A stretch of 64,000 nucleotides of DNA from Arthrobacter livingstonensis. GTDB taxonomy: Bacteria; Actinomycetota; Actinomycetes; Actinomycetales; Micrococcaceae. The notes beneath the pieces are model-generated. The model made no database searches. It was not told where the DNA came from and worked only from the letters and a program-made list of their open reading frames with translations. The stretch spans positions 62,001 to 126,000 of the forward strand of contig NZ_QJVD01000001.1 in NCBI RefSeq assembly GCF_003219815.1, written 5' to 3'. Positions 55,341 through 64,000 of this stretch are shown piece after piece. Both the position numbers and the translations under genes were made by a program. Numbering within the stretch: the stretch's first letter is position 1; the number at the start of each line of letters is the position of its first letter.

Positions 55341-57082
55341 GTGAAACCAAGCTTCCCGTGGCGGACTCCGCCAAGGTCCGCGCCGAGGGACTGCGCCTGA
55401 TGGGCCAGCACCGCAGGCCGCTCACCTTCGTGGTGGGGCTGTACATCCTGGCCGCCGTCGCAGGGCTGGCCGGCCCGTTCCTGCTGGGCCGGCTGGTCGA
55501 TGCGATCAGCCACGGCACCACACCCGGCTTTGTGGCCATGGTGGCATTGGGCCTGGCCGGCTTTGTCCTGGTCCAGGGCGTGCTGTCCCGCTGGGCGCGG
55601 CGCACCGGCATGGTGCTGGGCGAGAAGGTTTTCGCCCAGCTGCGCGAGGAATTCATGGAGCAGGTGACGTCCCTGCCGCTGTCCACGGTGGAGAAGGCCG
55701 GCACCGGCGACCTGGTCTCCCGCACCACCAACGACGTCGACGCGGTCTCCCACACGGTGCGCTTTGGCGTGCCGCAGGTGCTGGTCTCGGTCGCCACCAT
55801 CGTGCTGACCATTGCGGCGGCGGTCTTCACCAGCCCTGTCCTGGCCCTTGCCCTGCTCATCGGTGCGCCTCTGCTGGTACCGGTCACCCGCTGGTACCTC
55901 AAGCGCGCCACGGCCGGCTACCTGCTGGAGCGCGAAAGCTACGCCGTGCTCAACGGCGCCATCACCGAAACCATTGAAGGGGCCCGCACAGTCGACGCGC
56001 TGAGCCTGGGCCAGCACCGCCGCAGCCGCATTGACGCTGCCCTGCGCGGCTGCTTTGAGCGCGAGAAATACACCTTGGGACTGCGTACGGTGCTGTTCCC
56101 GGCGGCCGAATTTTCCTTCTGGCTCCCCGTGGCGGCCGTGCTGCTGTGGGGCGGCTGGCTCGCCTCCCATGGCACCGTCACTGCCGGCATGGTGGCCACC
56201 GTTGCGCTGTACGCCATGCAGCTGATCGACCCCGTGGACATGCTGATCATGTGGATTGACGAGATCCAGGTCGGGGCGTCGTCGCTGGCGCGCATTGTGG
56301 GCATCCGCGACGTCGAGGCGGACAGGACGGCCACGGATGCCGTCCCGGCCGGGGAGGACCTGGTGGTCGATTCCGCCCGCTACGCCTACCGCCCGGGCCA
56401 TGACGTGCTGCACGGGATCGACCTCACGCTGCGGCCGGGGGAGCGGCTGGCCATGGTGGGCCCGTCCGGGGCGGGCAAGTCAACCCTGGGCCGCCTGATC
56501 GCCGGCATCCATCCGCCCACGGGAGGCAGCGTCAAGGTGGGCGGGGTGCCGCTGGTGGACCGGCCGCTGGATGAGCTCCATGGCGAGGTGGCGCTGGTGA
56601 CCCAGGAACACCACGTGTTCGTGGGCACCCTGGCGGACAACCTCCGCCTGGGCAAGGCCGGCGCAACGGACGCGGAGCTGGAAAAGGCCCTGTCCGACGT
56701 CGGCTCCCTGGCGTGGGCGCGTGCCCTCCCCAACGGGCTGGCCACCGAAGTCGGCTCCGGTGCCCACACCCTGACGCCCGGGCAGGCGCAGGAACTGGCG
56801 CTGGCGCGGCTGGTGCTGGCCGATCCCCACACGCTGGTGCTGGACGAGGCCACGTCGCTGATTGACCCCGCCGCGGCCCGCGAGCTGGAATTTTCACTCA
56901 GCGCCGTGCTGGAGGGGCGCACCGTGGTGGCCATCGCCCACCGCCTGCACACGGCGCACGACGCCGACCGGGTGGCGGTGGTCGACAAGGGGCGCATCAC
57001 CGAGCTGGGCTCCCACGATGAACTGCTGGAACAGGGCGGTTCGTACGCCGCGCTGTGGAATTCCTGGCGCCAGGAGTCCTGA
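55337..57082 (+). CDS. ABC exporter subunit 2 (active Walker motifs)
   Basis: 581 residues: six transmembrane helices then an ATPase domain with Walker A GPSGAGKST, Walker B TLVLDEATSLID and switch IAHRLHTAHDADRV. The signature is degenerate: LTPGQAQELALARL instead of LSGGQ. With subunit 1 the single competent ATP site would use subunit 2 Walker motifs and the subunit 1 FSGGQ. Substrate unknown; relatives export lipids, peptides or drugs. Confidence 0.93.
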   Translation: MSETKLPVADSAKVRAEGLRLMGQHRRPLTFVVGLYILAAVAGLAGPFLLGRLVDAISHGTTPGFVAMVALGLAGFVLVQGVLSRWARRTGMVLGEKVFAQLREEFMEQVTSLPLSTVEKAGTGDLVSRTTNDVDAVSHTVRFGVPQVLVSVATIVLTIAAAVFTSPVLALALLIGAPLLVPVTRWYLKRATAGYLLERESYAVLNGAITETIEGARTVDALSLGQHRRSRIDAALRGCFEREKYTLGLRTVLFPAAEFSFWLPVAAVLLWGGWLASHGTVTAGMVATVALYAMQLIDPVDMLIMWIDEIQVGASSLARIVGIRDVEADRTATDAVPAGEDLVVDSARYAYRPGHDVLHGIDLTLRPGERLAMVGPSGAGKSTLGRLIAGIHPPTGGSVKVGGVPLVDRPLDELHGEVALVTQEHHVFVGTLADNLRLGKAGATDAELEKALSDVGSLAWARALPNGLATEVGSGAHTLTPGQAQELALARLVLADPHTLVLDEATSLIDPAAARELEFSLSAVLEGRTVVAIAHRLHTAHDADRVAVVDKGRITELGSHDELLEQGGSYAALWNSWRQES

Positions 57083-57303
57083 CCGGGTCCGGCGGTGACC
57101 TGTTCTGCGCACCGGCCGTGGCGGCTGTGGCGCAGGACGGTGTTGTGCGGCACGGCGAGCCCGACCGCAGCGCATAACAGGACCGTGGACGCCGGCACAC
57201 CGGCACTGTTGGACCGCTTGATATCGGCGTAACGTTCAAGGAGGGGAACGATTTGGACCGCACGGCCCGGACCGGCACCGTTTATGGACAGGGAGTGTTC
57301 ACC

Positions 57304-57447
57304 ATGCCTGACAAACAACCACACCACCACGACCACAAGAAGCTGGACAAGGGCCACGCCATCAAGGCCAAGCGCGCCGAGAAGAAGGCCCGCGGCGCCA
57401 CCGACGAGAGCGCCGATCCCGTAGCGCACATCACCAAGAAGCATTGA
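57304..57447 (+). CDS. Small His/Lys-rich protein (47 aa)
   Basis: 47 residues, strongly basic (KLDKGHAIKAKRAEKKARGA) with an N-terminal HHHDH cluster. GGGAG lies nine bases before the ATG. No family recognised; the His cluster could bind metal but this is speculation. Confidence 0.55.
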   Translation: MPDKQPHHHDHKKLDKGHAIKAKRAEKKARGATDESADPVAHITKKH

Positions 57448-57774
57448 GCCGCGGTGCCCAGCGGGGCGGGGCGCCAGACGCCGTGCGCCCGGCGGCGAGC
57501 CGGTGGCCAGACGGCGTGCGCCCGGCGGCGAGCCGGTGGCCAGACGGCGTGCGCCCGGCGGCGAGCCGGTGGCCAGACGGCGTGCGCCCGGCGGCGAGCC
57601 GGTGGCCAGACGGCGTGCGCCCGGCGGCGAGCCGGTGGCCAGACGGCGTGCGCCCGGCGGCGAGCCGGTGGCCAGACGGCGTGCGCCCGGCGGCGAGATG
57701 CACAGCAACGCGCCGCACTGGCTGTTCATGCATATGCATGGAATAGCCCGTAGCGGGGCCACGTTGTGACAGGC
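57448..57774. other. Intergenic region occupied by a 33-bp tandem array
   Basis: 327 bp between the small basic protein and the LLM oxidoreductase. 57483-57697 is the tandem array; the remainder shows a CATGCATATGCATG-like AT-rich patch at 57728-57740 that could be part of the promoter for the next gene. Confidence 0.6.
57483..57697. repeat. 33-bp tandem repeat, six full units plus partial
   Basis: Units start at 57483, 57516, 57549, 57582, 57615, 57648 and a partial at 57681. They are essentially identical; each begins GTGCGCCCGGCGGCGAGCCG. The 33-bp period keeps all frames open, giving apparent reading frames on both strands that I do not regard as genes. Confidence 0.95.
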
Positions 57775-58824
57775 ATGGACACAAATTTCAAGAAGCGCAT
57801 AGGATTCCTGTCCTTTGGCCACTACGGCACCGGCCGCGGCTCGCAAACGGCATCCGCCAGGGATTCGCTGCACCAAGCGATTGACTTGGCCGTCGCCGCC
57901 GAGGAGATCGGCGTCGACGGCGCCTTCTTCCGCGTGCACCACTTTGCCCGCCAGCAGGCGTCGCCGTTCCCGCTCATGGCTGCCATAGCCGCCCGCACCA
58001 GCCGGATTGAAATCGGCACGGGCGTGATCGACATGCGTTATGAAAATCCGCTCTACATGGCCGAGCAGGCCGCCGCGACCGACCTGATCAGTGACGGCAG
58101 GCTGCAACTGGGCGTGAGCCGCGGCTCACCCGAGCCGGCCCTGAACGGTGCGGCGGACTTCGGCTATTACCCGGACGACGGCGAGACCGCGGCGGACATG
58201 GCCCGCCGCCACACGGCCGCCTTCCGGCATGCCATCTCCGGCGCCGGCGTTGCCCAGCCTGGCGAACACGCCTACATGGGAGGGGAACGGCTGCTGCGCA
58301 TCGAACCGCAGTCGCCCGGGCTTGCCCAGCGCATTTGGTGGGGCGCCGGCTCCCGTGCCACCGCCGTCTGGGCCGCACAGCAGGGCATGAACCTCATGAG
58401 CTCCACGCTGCTCACCGAGGACACCGGCGTTCCCTTCGACCAGCTGCAGGCCGAACAAATCCAGCTGTTCCGTGACGAATGGGCCAAGGCCGGCCATGGC
58501 TTCACGCCGCGCGTCTCGGTCAGCCGCAGCGTGATTCCCGTGGTCGACGACACCGACCGCATGTACTTCGGGCTGCGCTCGCAGACGGACAGCCGCGACC
58601 AAGTCGGCATGATCGACGGGCTTCTTTCCCGCTTTGGCAAGAGCTACATGGGGGACCCCGGGGTGCTGGCGCAGGAACTCGCCGCCGACGCGGCCGTCCA
58701 GGCCGCGGACACGCTCATGCTCACCGTCCCCAACCAGCTCGGTGTCGACTACAACGTCAAGATGCTGGAAAACATCACCAAATACATCGCCCCGGCGATT
58801 GGCTGGACGCCGGCCGGCGCGTAA
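57775..58824 (+). CDS. LLM class flavin-dependent oxidoreductase
   Basis: 349 residues of the bacterial luciferase-like family, which use FMNH2 or F420. KRIGFLSFGHYGTGRGSQT, the AAEEIGVDGAFFRVHHFARQ and ISDGRLQLGVSRGSPEP segments are typical. The ATG at 57775 was chosen; a GTG at 57766 is possible. No partner reductase adjacent. Substrate unknown. Confidence 0.88.
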   Translation: MDTNFKKRIGFLSFGHYGTGRGSQTASARDSLHQAIDLAVAAEEIGVDGAFFRVHHFARQQASPFPLMAAIAARTSRIEIGTGVIDMRYENPLYMAEQAAATDLISDGRLQLGVSRGSPEPALNGAADFGYYPDDGETAADMARRHTAAFRHAISGAGVAQPGEHAYMGGERLLRIEPQSPGLAQRIWWGAGSRATAVWAAQQGMNLMSSTLLTEDTGVPFDQLQAEQIQLFRDEWAKAGHGFTPRVSVSRSVIPVVDDTDRMYFGLRSQTDSRDQVGMIDGLLSRFGKSYMGDPGVLAQELAADAAVQAADTLMLTVPNQLGVDYNVKMLENITKYIAPAIGWTPAGA

Positions 58825-58895
58825 CCGGCCACGCGCACTTAAACCCCGCGGCCGCCGTCAAACACCTGCGTCCGGCACCTGCCCCGGGCAGTGCG

Positions 58896-59279
58896 TCAGT
58901 CCTCGCCGCGGAGCCGGTCCATCTCGCGGCGGTCCTTCTTGGTGGGCCGGCCTGTGCCGCGGTCGCGCTGGGGCAGGCCGAGAGCCGGCAGGACCGGGCG
59001 GGGCGGGGTGTGGTCGGTGAAGCAGTGCGACGCCGCCTCGGCCCCCACGCGCTTGTTGATCAGGCCCCGGACTTCCAGGATGCGTTCCCAGCCGGGCTGG
59101 CGGACGCGGATGGTGTCGCCGGGGACCACGGTGTGCGCGGCCTTGGCATTGACGTCGTTGAGTTTCACATGCCCGGCGCGGCACGCGGCGGTGGCCGCGG
59201 ATCGGGTCTTGTAGGCGCGAATGGCCCACAGCCACGCATCTATGCGCACTGCTGCCGGTGCAGATTTGGGAATGCTCAT
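58896..59279 (-). CDS. S4 domain RNA-binding protein (Hsp15-like)
   Basis: 127 residues. The S4 RNA-binding fold is visible in VRIDAWLWAIRAYKTRSAA, GHVKLNDVNAKAAHTV and VPGDTIRVR. A C-terminal basic tail (RPTKKDRREMDRL) follows. Relatives recycle stalled 50S-tRNA complexes. The start is MSIPKS at 59279. Confidence 0.88.
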   Translation of the reverse strand: MSIPKSAPAAVRIDAWLWAIRAYKTRSAATAACRAGHVKLNDVNAKAAHTVVPGDTIRVRQPGWERILEVRGLINKRVGAEAASHCFTDHTPPRPVLPALGLPQRDRGTGRPTKKDRREMDRLRGED

Positions 59280-59387
59280 GGTGCCATCCACTCTAGCCGT
59301 GCCTTCGCGCGAAAATGACACCGTTCCCGCTTTCGGCGCCCGGGATCGCGGGGTCCGAAAGCGGGATCGGTGTCGAAAACCAAGAAT

Positions 59388-60389
59388 TCAGTCCTGGTTG
59401 CTAAAGGCCGCGTCGAAGGAGAGTGCGGACGGGGCGAAGTTGAACTTTTTCAGCGCGGCCAGTGCTTCGGGGGCGCCCTGGAGGCGGTCCATGCCGGCGT
59501 CCTCCCATTCGACGGAGATGGGGCCGTCGTAGCTGATGGCAGTGAGGGCGCGGAAGGCTGATTCCCAGGGCACGTCGCCGCGTCCGGCGGAGACGAAGTC
59601 CCAGCCGCGGCGCGGGTCGCCCCAGGGCAGGTGGGAACCCATGACTGTGTTGCGGCCGGTCATGCGCAGCTTCGTGTCCTTGCAGTCCACGTGGTAGATC
59701 CGGTCCTTGAAGTCCCAGATGAAGGAGACCGGGTCGATGCCCTGCCACATGAAGTGGGACGGGTCCCAGTTCAGCCCAAACGCGGGACGGTGCCCTATGG
59801 CCTCCAGGGTCCGCACGGTGGTCCAGTAGTCGTAGGCGATCTCGGAGGGGTGGACTTCGTGGGCGAAGCGGACGCCGCATTCGTCAAAGACGTCCAGGAT
59901 GGGGTTCCAGCGGTCGGCGAAGTCCTGGTAGCCGGCGTCGATCACGGAGGCCGGCACGGGCGGGAACATGGCCACATACTGCCAGATCGAGGAGCCGGTG
60001 AAGCCCACCACTGTCTTCACGCCGAGCGCCTGGGCAAGTTTGGCCGTCAACTTCATTTCCTCGGCGGCACGTTGGCGCACACCCTCGGGGTCGCCGTCGC
60101 CCCATACCTTGGAGCCGACGATTCCCTGGTGGCGGAAGTCGATGGGGTCATCGCACACGGCCTGGCCCTTGAGGTGGTTGGAGATGGCCCAGACCTTTAG
60201 ACCGTAGCGTTCCAGCACCGCAAGCTTGCCGGCAACGTAGCCGGGCTCGTCCCAGCGCCACGGGTCCAGATGGTCGCCGGAGCAGGCGATCTCCAACCCG
60301 TCGTAGCCCCAGCCCGAGGCCAGGCGCGCCACTTCTTCGAACGGGAGGTCGGCCCACTGGCCGGTGAACAGGGTATACGGGCGGGGCAT
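59388..60389 (-). CDS. Sugar phosphate isomerase/epimerase family protein
   Basis: 333 residues with an AP-endonuclease-2-type TIM barrel. [46 protein letters not shown] and [11 protein letters not shown] carry the usual metal ligands (His, Glu, Asp). AAAGGA precedes the ATG. It is the last gene of a four-gene operon with two Gfo/Idh oxidoreductases and another isomerase, expected to act on an oxidised sugar. Substrate not identifiable. Confidence 0.9.
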   Translation of the reverse strand: MPRPYTLFTGQWADLPFEEVARLASGWGYDGLEIACSGDHLDPWRWDEPGYVAGKLAVLERYGLKVWAISNHLKGQAVCDDPIDFRHQGIVGSKVWGDGDPEGVRQRAAEEMKLTAKLAQALGVKTVVGFTGSSIWQYVAMFPPVPASVIDAGYQDFADRWNPILDVFDECGVRFAHEVHPSEIAYDYWTTVRTLEAIGHRPAFGLNWDPSHFMWQGIDPVSFIWDFKDRIYHVDCKDTKLRMTGRNTVMGSHLPWGDPRRGWDFVSAGRGDVPWESAFRALTAISYDGPISVEWEDAGMDRLQGAPEALAALKKFNFAPSALSFDAAFSNQD

Positions 60390-60393
60390 GGCG

Positions 60394-61584
60394 TCAGTCC
60401 TTTGAAAGAGGGATGAGGGCAGGGATTGCCACGGTGGCGCCGCCAGCCGCGGAGGAGGCTTCGATGGCGGCCAGGACATGCTGGACGCCCATCCCCTCCT
60501 CGAACGACGGCGACGGATCGGTCCCGCTTTGGATGTTCAGCAGGAAGTCGCGGATCTGGTGCGTGAAACTGTGTTCCCAGCCAATCACATGACCCTGCGG
60601 CCACCAGCCTGAAATGTAGGGATGTTCTGGTTCGGTGACGAGAATGCGGCGAAAGCCCTGAACCTCGATGGGCTCGGTGCCGTTGAGGAAGTACAGCTCG
60701 TTGGGGTTCTCCAGGTTGAATGTTAATGATCCGGTTGTGCCATAAACCTCCACGCGGAGCGCGTTCTTCTGCCCGAGAGCCACCCGCGAGACATCCACGC
60801 TGGCCACGGCGCCGCCGGCGAGGGACAGCGTGGCCCAGGCAGCGTCGTCGACCGTTACCGGCTCAGGACCATCGGGTCCCGGCCTCTCGGTGACAAAGGT
60901 GTGCAGCCTGCCCGAGACCTCCGTGACCGTGTCGCCCAGCAGGTACTGCACCTGGTCGACGGCGTGGGAGGCGATGTCGCCCAGCGCACCCGAGCCGGCG
61001 GTTTCCTTGCGCAGGCGCCAGGTCATGGGCGACTCTTCGTCCGCCAGCCAGTCCTGCAGGTACGACGCGCGGACCTGCCGGATGGTGCCGAGGCGCCCGT
61101 CCGCTATCAGCCGGCGGGCCAGCGTAAGGGCGGGAATGCGGCGGTAGTTGAAGCCCACCATGGAGCGCACGCCGAGGGCACGGGCGGCCTGGGCGGCGCG
61201 GACCATGGATTCGGACTCGGCGAGGGAGTTGGCCAGCGGCTTCTCCACCAGGACGTGCTTGCCCGCGGCCAGGGCCGCCGTCGCAATTTCAGCGTGCAGC
61301 CAGCCGGGGGCGCATATGTCGACAATGTCGATGTCGTCCCGGGCGATGACCTCCCGCCAGTCCGTGGCGGTTTCACTCCAGCCATACTTTTTGGCGGCCG
61401 TGGCGACGGCCTCCGCATGCCGGCCCACCAGCACCCTTTGTTCAAAGGCCGGCACATCGAAGTGGTTGGCCACGGTGCGCCAGGCATTGGAGTGTGCCTG
61501 GCCCATGAAGGCATAGCCAATCGCGGCCACACCCAGCGGGCGGGGCGTGCCCGGCTGGCGGTTCGGTATCGGGAGGGAGGTCAT
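60394..61584 (-). CDS. Gfo/Idh/MocA family oxidoreductase
   Basis: 396 residues. N-terminal NAD(P) fold with [20 protein letters not shown], the conserved [10 protein letters not shown] (Lys-Pro), and a C-terminal alpha/beta dimer domain ([17 protein letters not shown]). These enzymes oxidise sugars or polyols at one carbon. It ends 4 bp before the downstream isomerase start. Confidence 0.93.
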   Translation of the reverse strand: MTSLPIPNRQPGTPRPLGVAAIGYAFMGQAHSNAWRTVANHFDVPAFEQRVLVGRHAEAVATAAKKYGWSETATDWREVIARDDIDIVDICAPGWLHAEIATAALAAGKHVLVEKPLANSLAESESMVRAAQAARALGVRSMVGFNYRRIPALTLARRLIADGRLGTIRQVRASYLQDWLADEESPMTWRLRKETAGSGALGDIASHAVDQVQYLLGDTVTEVSGRLHTFVTERPGPDGPEPVTVDDAAWATLSLAGGAVASVDVSRVALGQKNALRVEVYGTTGSLTFNLENPNELYFLNGTEPIEVQGFRRILVTEPEHPYISGWWPQGHVIGWEHSFTHQIRDFLLNIQSGTDPSPSFEEGMGVQHVLAAIEASSAAGGATVAIPALIPLSKD

Positions 61585-61594
61585 CGCAGGGTTC

Positions 61595-62704
61595 CTAGAG
61601 GGTTGCTTCGGTGGGGTCCCAGTCCGCGGGAAGCGGATCCGCGGCGGTTGCCGTGCTCTGCAGCGTCACGAACTCGCCCGTTTCAAAGGACTCGGAAATT
61701 GCCACCATGGCGTCCAGGACGTGGTAGGCCATGGAACCTTGGGCCCGGTGGGGCCGGCCGGCGCGGATGGCCCGGGCCATTTCCAGCACCCCGGAGCCGC
61801 GCGTGCTGGTGGCACCGACGGCCGGGATGATTTCCGGCTCGTCGGATCCCAGGCGGTGGAGCGTGATGTCCCCGTCGAAATTATTGGGGTCCGGGAAGGC
61901 GATGGTGGCTTCCGTGCCGGAGATTTCAACGAAGCCGGCCCGCTTGAGGGGGGACTGGAAGCTGAAGATGCTCTGGGACGATTCACCGCCGGCAAACTGG
62001 GCGATGGCACTGACGTGCGTGGGCACCGTGACGTCGAATTCCTCGCCCGCCTTGGGGCCGGAACCAATGACGCGGGTCTCCCTCGACTTGGAGCTGAGGG
62101 CCGCAACCTTGGTGATGGCCCCAAAGGACTGGACGAGCGCGGTGAGGTAGTACGGGCCGATGTCGAAAAGCGGGCCCGCTCCTTCCTGGAACAGGAACGC
62201 CGGATTCGGGTGCCAGGACTCGGGTCCGGGGGACTGCATCAGTGTCAGCGCGGTCAGGGGTGTGCCGATCGTGCCGTCGGCAATCAGGCGGAGGGCCGTT
62301 TGGAGACCGGCACCCAGGAAGGTGTCGGGGGCGCAGCCAAGGCGGAGCCCGGCGGTGTCGGCCAGTTTCAGCAGGCCCAGGCCGCTTTCACGGTCCGTGG
62401 AGAACGGCTTTTCACTCCACACATGCTTGCCGGCGTTGATCGCCTTTGTGGCCACCTCAACGTGGGCGGCGGGGATGGTCAGGTTGACCACAATCTCGAC
62501 GTCGGGGTGGTTGAGGGCGTCTTCTACGCTGCCGGAGGCGGCAATGCCAAACTCGTCCGCGCGCTCGGCGGCCACCTGCTCGAACATGTCGGCCACAATG
62601 TGGACCTTCACGTCGGGGAAGCTGGTGAGGTTCCTCAGGTATTCCTTGCTGATGACGCCGGCACCAATGAGGGCTACGCCGACGGGACCCGATGCAGTGC
62701 TCAT
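61595..62704 (-). CDS. Gfo/Idh/MocA family oxidoreductase
   Basis: 369 residues with VALIGAGVISKEYLRNLTSF, VWSEKPFSTDRESGLGLLKL and FDIGPYYLTALVQSFGA. Distinct from its neighbour at 60394. It starts 4 bp inside the end of the first gene of the operon. The pair of dehydrogenases with two isomerases is typical of pathways that go through 3-keto sugars. Confidence 0.93.
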   Translation of the reverse strand: MSTASGPVGVALIGAGVISKEYLRNLTSFPDVKVHIVADMFEQVAAERADEFGIAASGSVEDALNHPDVEIVVNLTIPAAHVEVATKAINAGKHVWSEKPFSTDRESGLGLLKLADTAGLRLGCAPDTFLGAGLQTALRLIADGTIGTPLTALTLMQSPGPESWHPNPAFLFQEGAGPLFDIGPYYLTALVQSFGAITKVAALSSKSRETRVIGSGPKAGEEFDVTVPTHVSAIAQFAGGESSQSIFSFQSPLKRAGFVEISGTEATIAFPDPNNFDGDITLHRLGSDEPEIIPAVGATSTRGSGVLEMARAIRAGRPHRAQGSMAYHVLDAMVAISESFETGEFVTLQSTATAADPLPADWDPTEATL

Positions 62705-63435
62705 TTTTTTCCCGCCTTGAGGTAGTTGAGGCTGTCGGTGACGGCCTCAAAGATGTCTCCGGTGAAGTCGTCCAATTCCACGACGCCCACTTCCAGGGCC
62801 GAGGCTGCCGAGATGACATCCCATACCGGCACCTTGCCGGAGCCGACGGCGACCTGGTCCTTGTCGACCTTGGTCAGCGGGCCGTCCTTGATGTGGATGA
62901 AGCGGACCCGGTCGCCCAGGCGCTTGAGCAGTTCCACGGGGTCCTCGCCGCCCACTGCCGCCCAGTAGGTGTCAACTTCCAGCACGACCTCCGGGTTGAG
63001 GTTCTCGGCAAGAATCTCCAGGCCGGAGCGGCCATTGATCTGCGCTTCGAGTTCGAATTCGTGGTTGTGGTAGCCCACCCGGACGCCGTAGCCGGCACCC
63101 TTGACGGCTGCTGCGTTCAACGCGGCGGCCGTGGCCTTGATGTCTTCCTCGGTGTTCCACTGGGAGCTGTCCACATGCGGGTCAATGACTGTTTCGATGC
63201 CCAGTTTGTTGGCTGCGGCGAAGATTTCATCCTGGTCCGCGCGCAGCAGCGGCGCGTGACCGGAGGGGGCTGCAAGACCATTGGCTTTCAGTGCGGACGC
63301 CAGTTCATCCGCGGTGGCAACAAAGTTGTACGGCTCCACATTGGTGAAGCCGATGGCGGCAACCTTGGCAATGGTGCCGGCCAGGTCATCTTCCAGTGGT
63401 TTCCGCACGGTGTACAGCTGTAGTGAATACGTCAT
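62701..63435 (-). CDS. Sugar phosphate isomerase/epimerase family protein, first gene of operon
   Basis: 244 residues, TIM barrel: YSLQLYTVRKPLEDDLAGTI, VRVGYHNHEFELEA, VVLEVDTYWAAVGGED and IKDGP carry the metal ligands. It starts the operon and faces a divergent ROK repressor; a TTGACG-AG-CGTCAA inverted repeat lies between them. Confidence 0.92.
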   Translation of the reverse strand: MTYSLQLYTVRKPLEDDLAGTIAKVAAIGFTNVEPYNFVATADELASALKANGLAAPSGHAPLLRADQDEIFAAANKLGIETVIDPHVDSSQWNTEEDIKATAAALNAAAVKGAGYGVRVGYHNHEFELEAQINGRSGLEILAENLNPEVVLEVDTYWAAVGGEDPVELLKRLGDRVRFIHIKDGPLTKVDKDQVAVGSGKVPVWDVISAASALEVGVVELDDFTGDIFEAVTDSLNYLKAGKK

Positions 63436-63489
63436 TGAGGTCTCCTGCTAGAACACGGGATGGGTGATTACTCCAAGCTAGGGGAACTT

Positions 63490-63503
63490 TTGACGAGCGT
63501 CAA
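63490..63503. promoter_or_regulatory. Probable ROK operator
   Basis: TTGACG and CGTCAA are inverted with a 2-bp centre at 63490-63503, in the divergent promoter region between the sugar operon and the ROK gene. Confidence 0.6.
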
Positions 63504-63574
63504 GCAAAAGATGCGCAAGAAATCACTTTCATCGGAATTGTGACAGATAGAAGCCTGTGTGTTATTTATTGTTG

Positions 63575-64000
63575 ATGTCGATGTCACCAGCAATGCCCAG
63601 CACAGCACCTTCCGGATTGAACGGCGGTAACCTTTCGGCAGGTGTCGGAACCTCGCGGGCCGGTGACGTTTTCCAGCTGCTGCGCGACGGCCATGCCAGG
63701 ACCCGGGCCGAGCTGGCCGACATCACCGGCCTGGCCCGCTCCACCGTGGCGGCACGCCTTGACGCGCTGGCGGCCTCGGGGCTCATCGGCCCGGCAGGCG
63801 AGGCAGTCTCCTCGGGCGGGCGGCCGCCTTCGCGCTTTGCCTTCCTGCCCACCACGCGCGTGATCCTGGCGGTCGACGTCGGCGCCACGCACGTGCTGAT
63901 CGGGCTCACGGACCTCAGTGGCAAGGTGCTCAGCGAACTGCGCGAATCCATTGACATTTCCACAGGGCCGGTGCCCGTGCTGGACGCCGTGCTGGGACAC
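63575..64000 (+). CDS. ROK family transcriptional repressor, N-terminal part (cut by window end)
   Basis: 142 codons to the window end. wHTH TRAELADITGLARSTVAARL then DALAASGLIGPAG, followed by the ROK nucleotide motif VILAVDVGATHVLIGLTDLS. ROK proteins with HTH repress sugar catabolic genes and respond to sugars. Start at 63575 or 63581; the ribosome site is weak. It controls most likely the divergent four-gene operon. Confidence 0.9.
   Translation, partial: MSMSPAMPSTAPSGLNGGNLSAGVGTSRAGDVFQLLRDGHARTRAELADITGLARSTVAARLDALAASGLIGPAGEAVSSGGRPPSRFAFLPTTRVILAVDVGATHVLIGLTDLSGKVLSELRESIDISTGPVPVLDAVLGH

Noticed and set aside
57483-57697. CRISPR array
   Set aside because: Repeat units are contiguous with no variable spacers and no cas genes in the window. 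The same applies to 41504-41615.
57444-57784. Four or more open frames through the 33-bp repeats on both strands
   Set aside because: The period is a multiple of three, so all frames stay open; no ribosome site or family similarity.

Overview
The window is high-GC actinobacterial chromosome, most likely from an Arthrobacter-like member of the Micrococcaceae. This rests on a mycothione reductase (a mycothiol-dependent enzyme), strong GC bias at third codon positions, frequent GTG/TTG starts, and the mix of OsmC, PhoX, ACC deaminase and Gfo/Idh sugar genes. No tRNA, rRNA, CRISPR array, transposase or integrase was found. Genus-level placement is inference.

Left third (1-23.5 kb): a mixed housekeeping and defence region. 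A degenerate Phd/VapC-type toxin-antitoxin pair sits at the edge, followed by a GlcD-like oxidase and HsdR. An APC permease gene is broken into N- and C-terminal fragments around an AT-richer insert that carries a HipA-like kinase and a HipA-N/HIRAN protein. Then come OsmC, a YhcG/DUF1016 PDDEXK nuclease, a pRiA4b ORF-3-like protein, a TetR-controlled SnoaL/NmrA pair, an M20 amidohydrolase, mycothione reductase, a HEPN/MNT toxin-antitoxin operon, and an HsdS-HsdM operon. That operon is led by a large protein with an N-terminal HTH, a methyltransferase-like middle without catalytic motifs, and an HsdS-like C-terminus. HsdR lies about 13.7 kb from its probable HsdM/HsdS partners.

Middle (23.5-44.3 kb): envelope proteins (two TM-anchored hypotheticals and a TM2 protein), a Tat-exported PhoX phosphatase, and a heptad-repeat membrane protein split by a one-base frameshift. 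An Fe3+-type ABC importer operon with an MFS gene is followed by a CitA/CitB-like two-component pair whose kinase is also frameshifted. RNase J, a UPF0158 protein, a DoxX-like protein with a strong palindromic operator, and a trimethylamine-monooxygenase-like FMO complete this part.

Right third (44.3-64 kb): an AbiEi/DUF559-type protein between two 106-bp direct repeats, an ABC-F ATPase, a second OsmC, and a divergent MarR/F420-reductase-like pair. Next are a GntR regulator divergent from acdS (ACC deaminase) with a 16-bp palindrome over the promoter, a SorC regulator, and a heterodimeric ABC exporter with complementary defects in its two ATPase domains. The end holds an LLM flavin oxidoreductase, an S4 RNA-binding protein, and a four-gene sugar oxidation/isomerisation operon facing a ROK repressor cut by the window end.

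The intergenic DNA is unusually repeat-rich, with four different tandem-repeat arrays, a dispersed 12-mer, and long perfect hairpins at convergent gene ends. Several genes (antitoxin, HEPN, heptad-repeat protein, histidine kinase) each carry what looks like a single-base frameshift. Either pseudogene formation or residual sequencing error could explain this.
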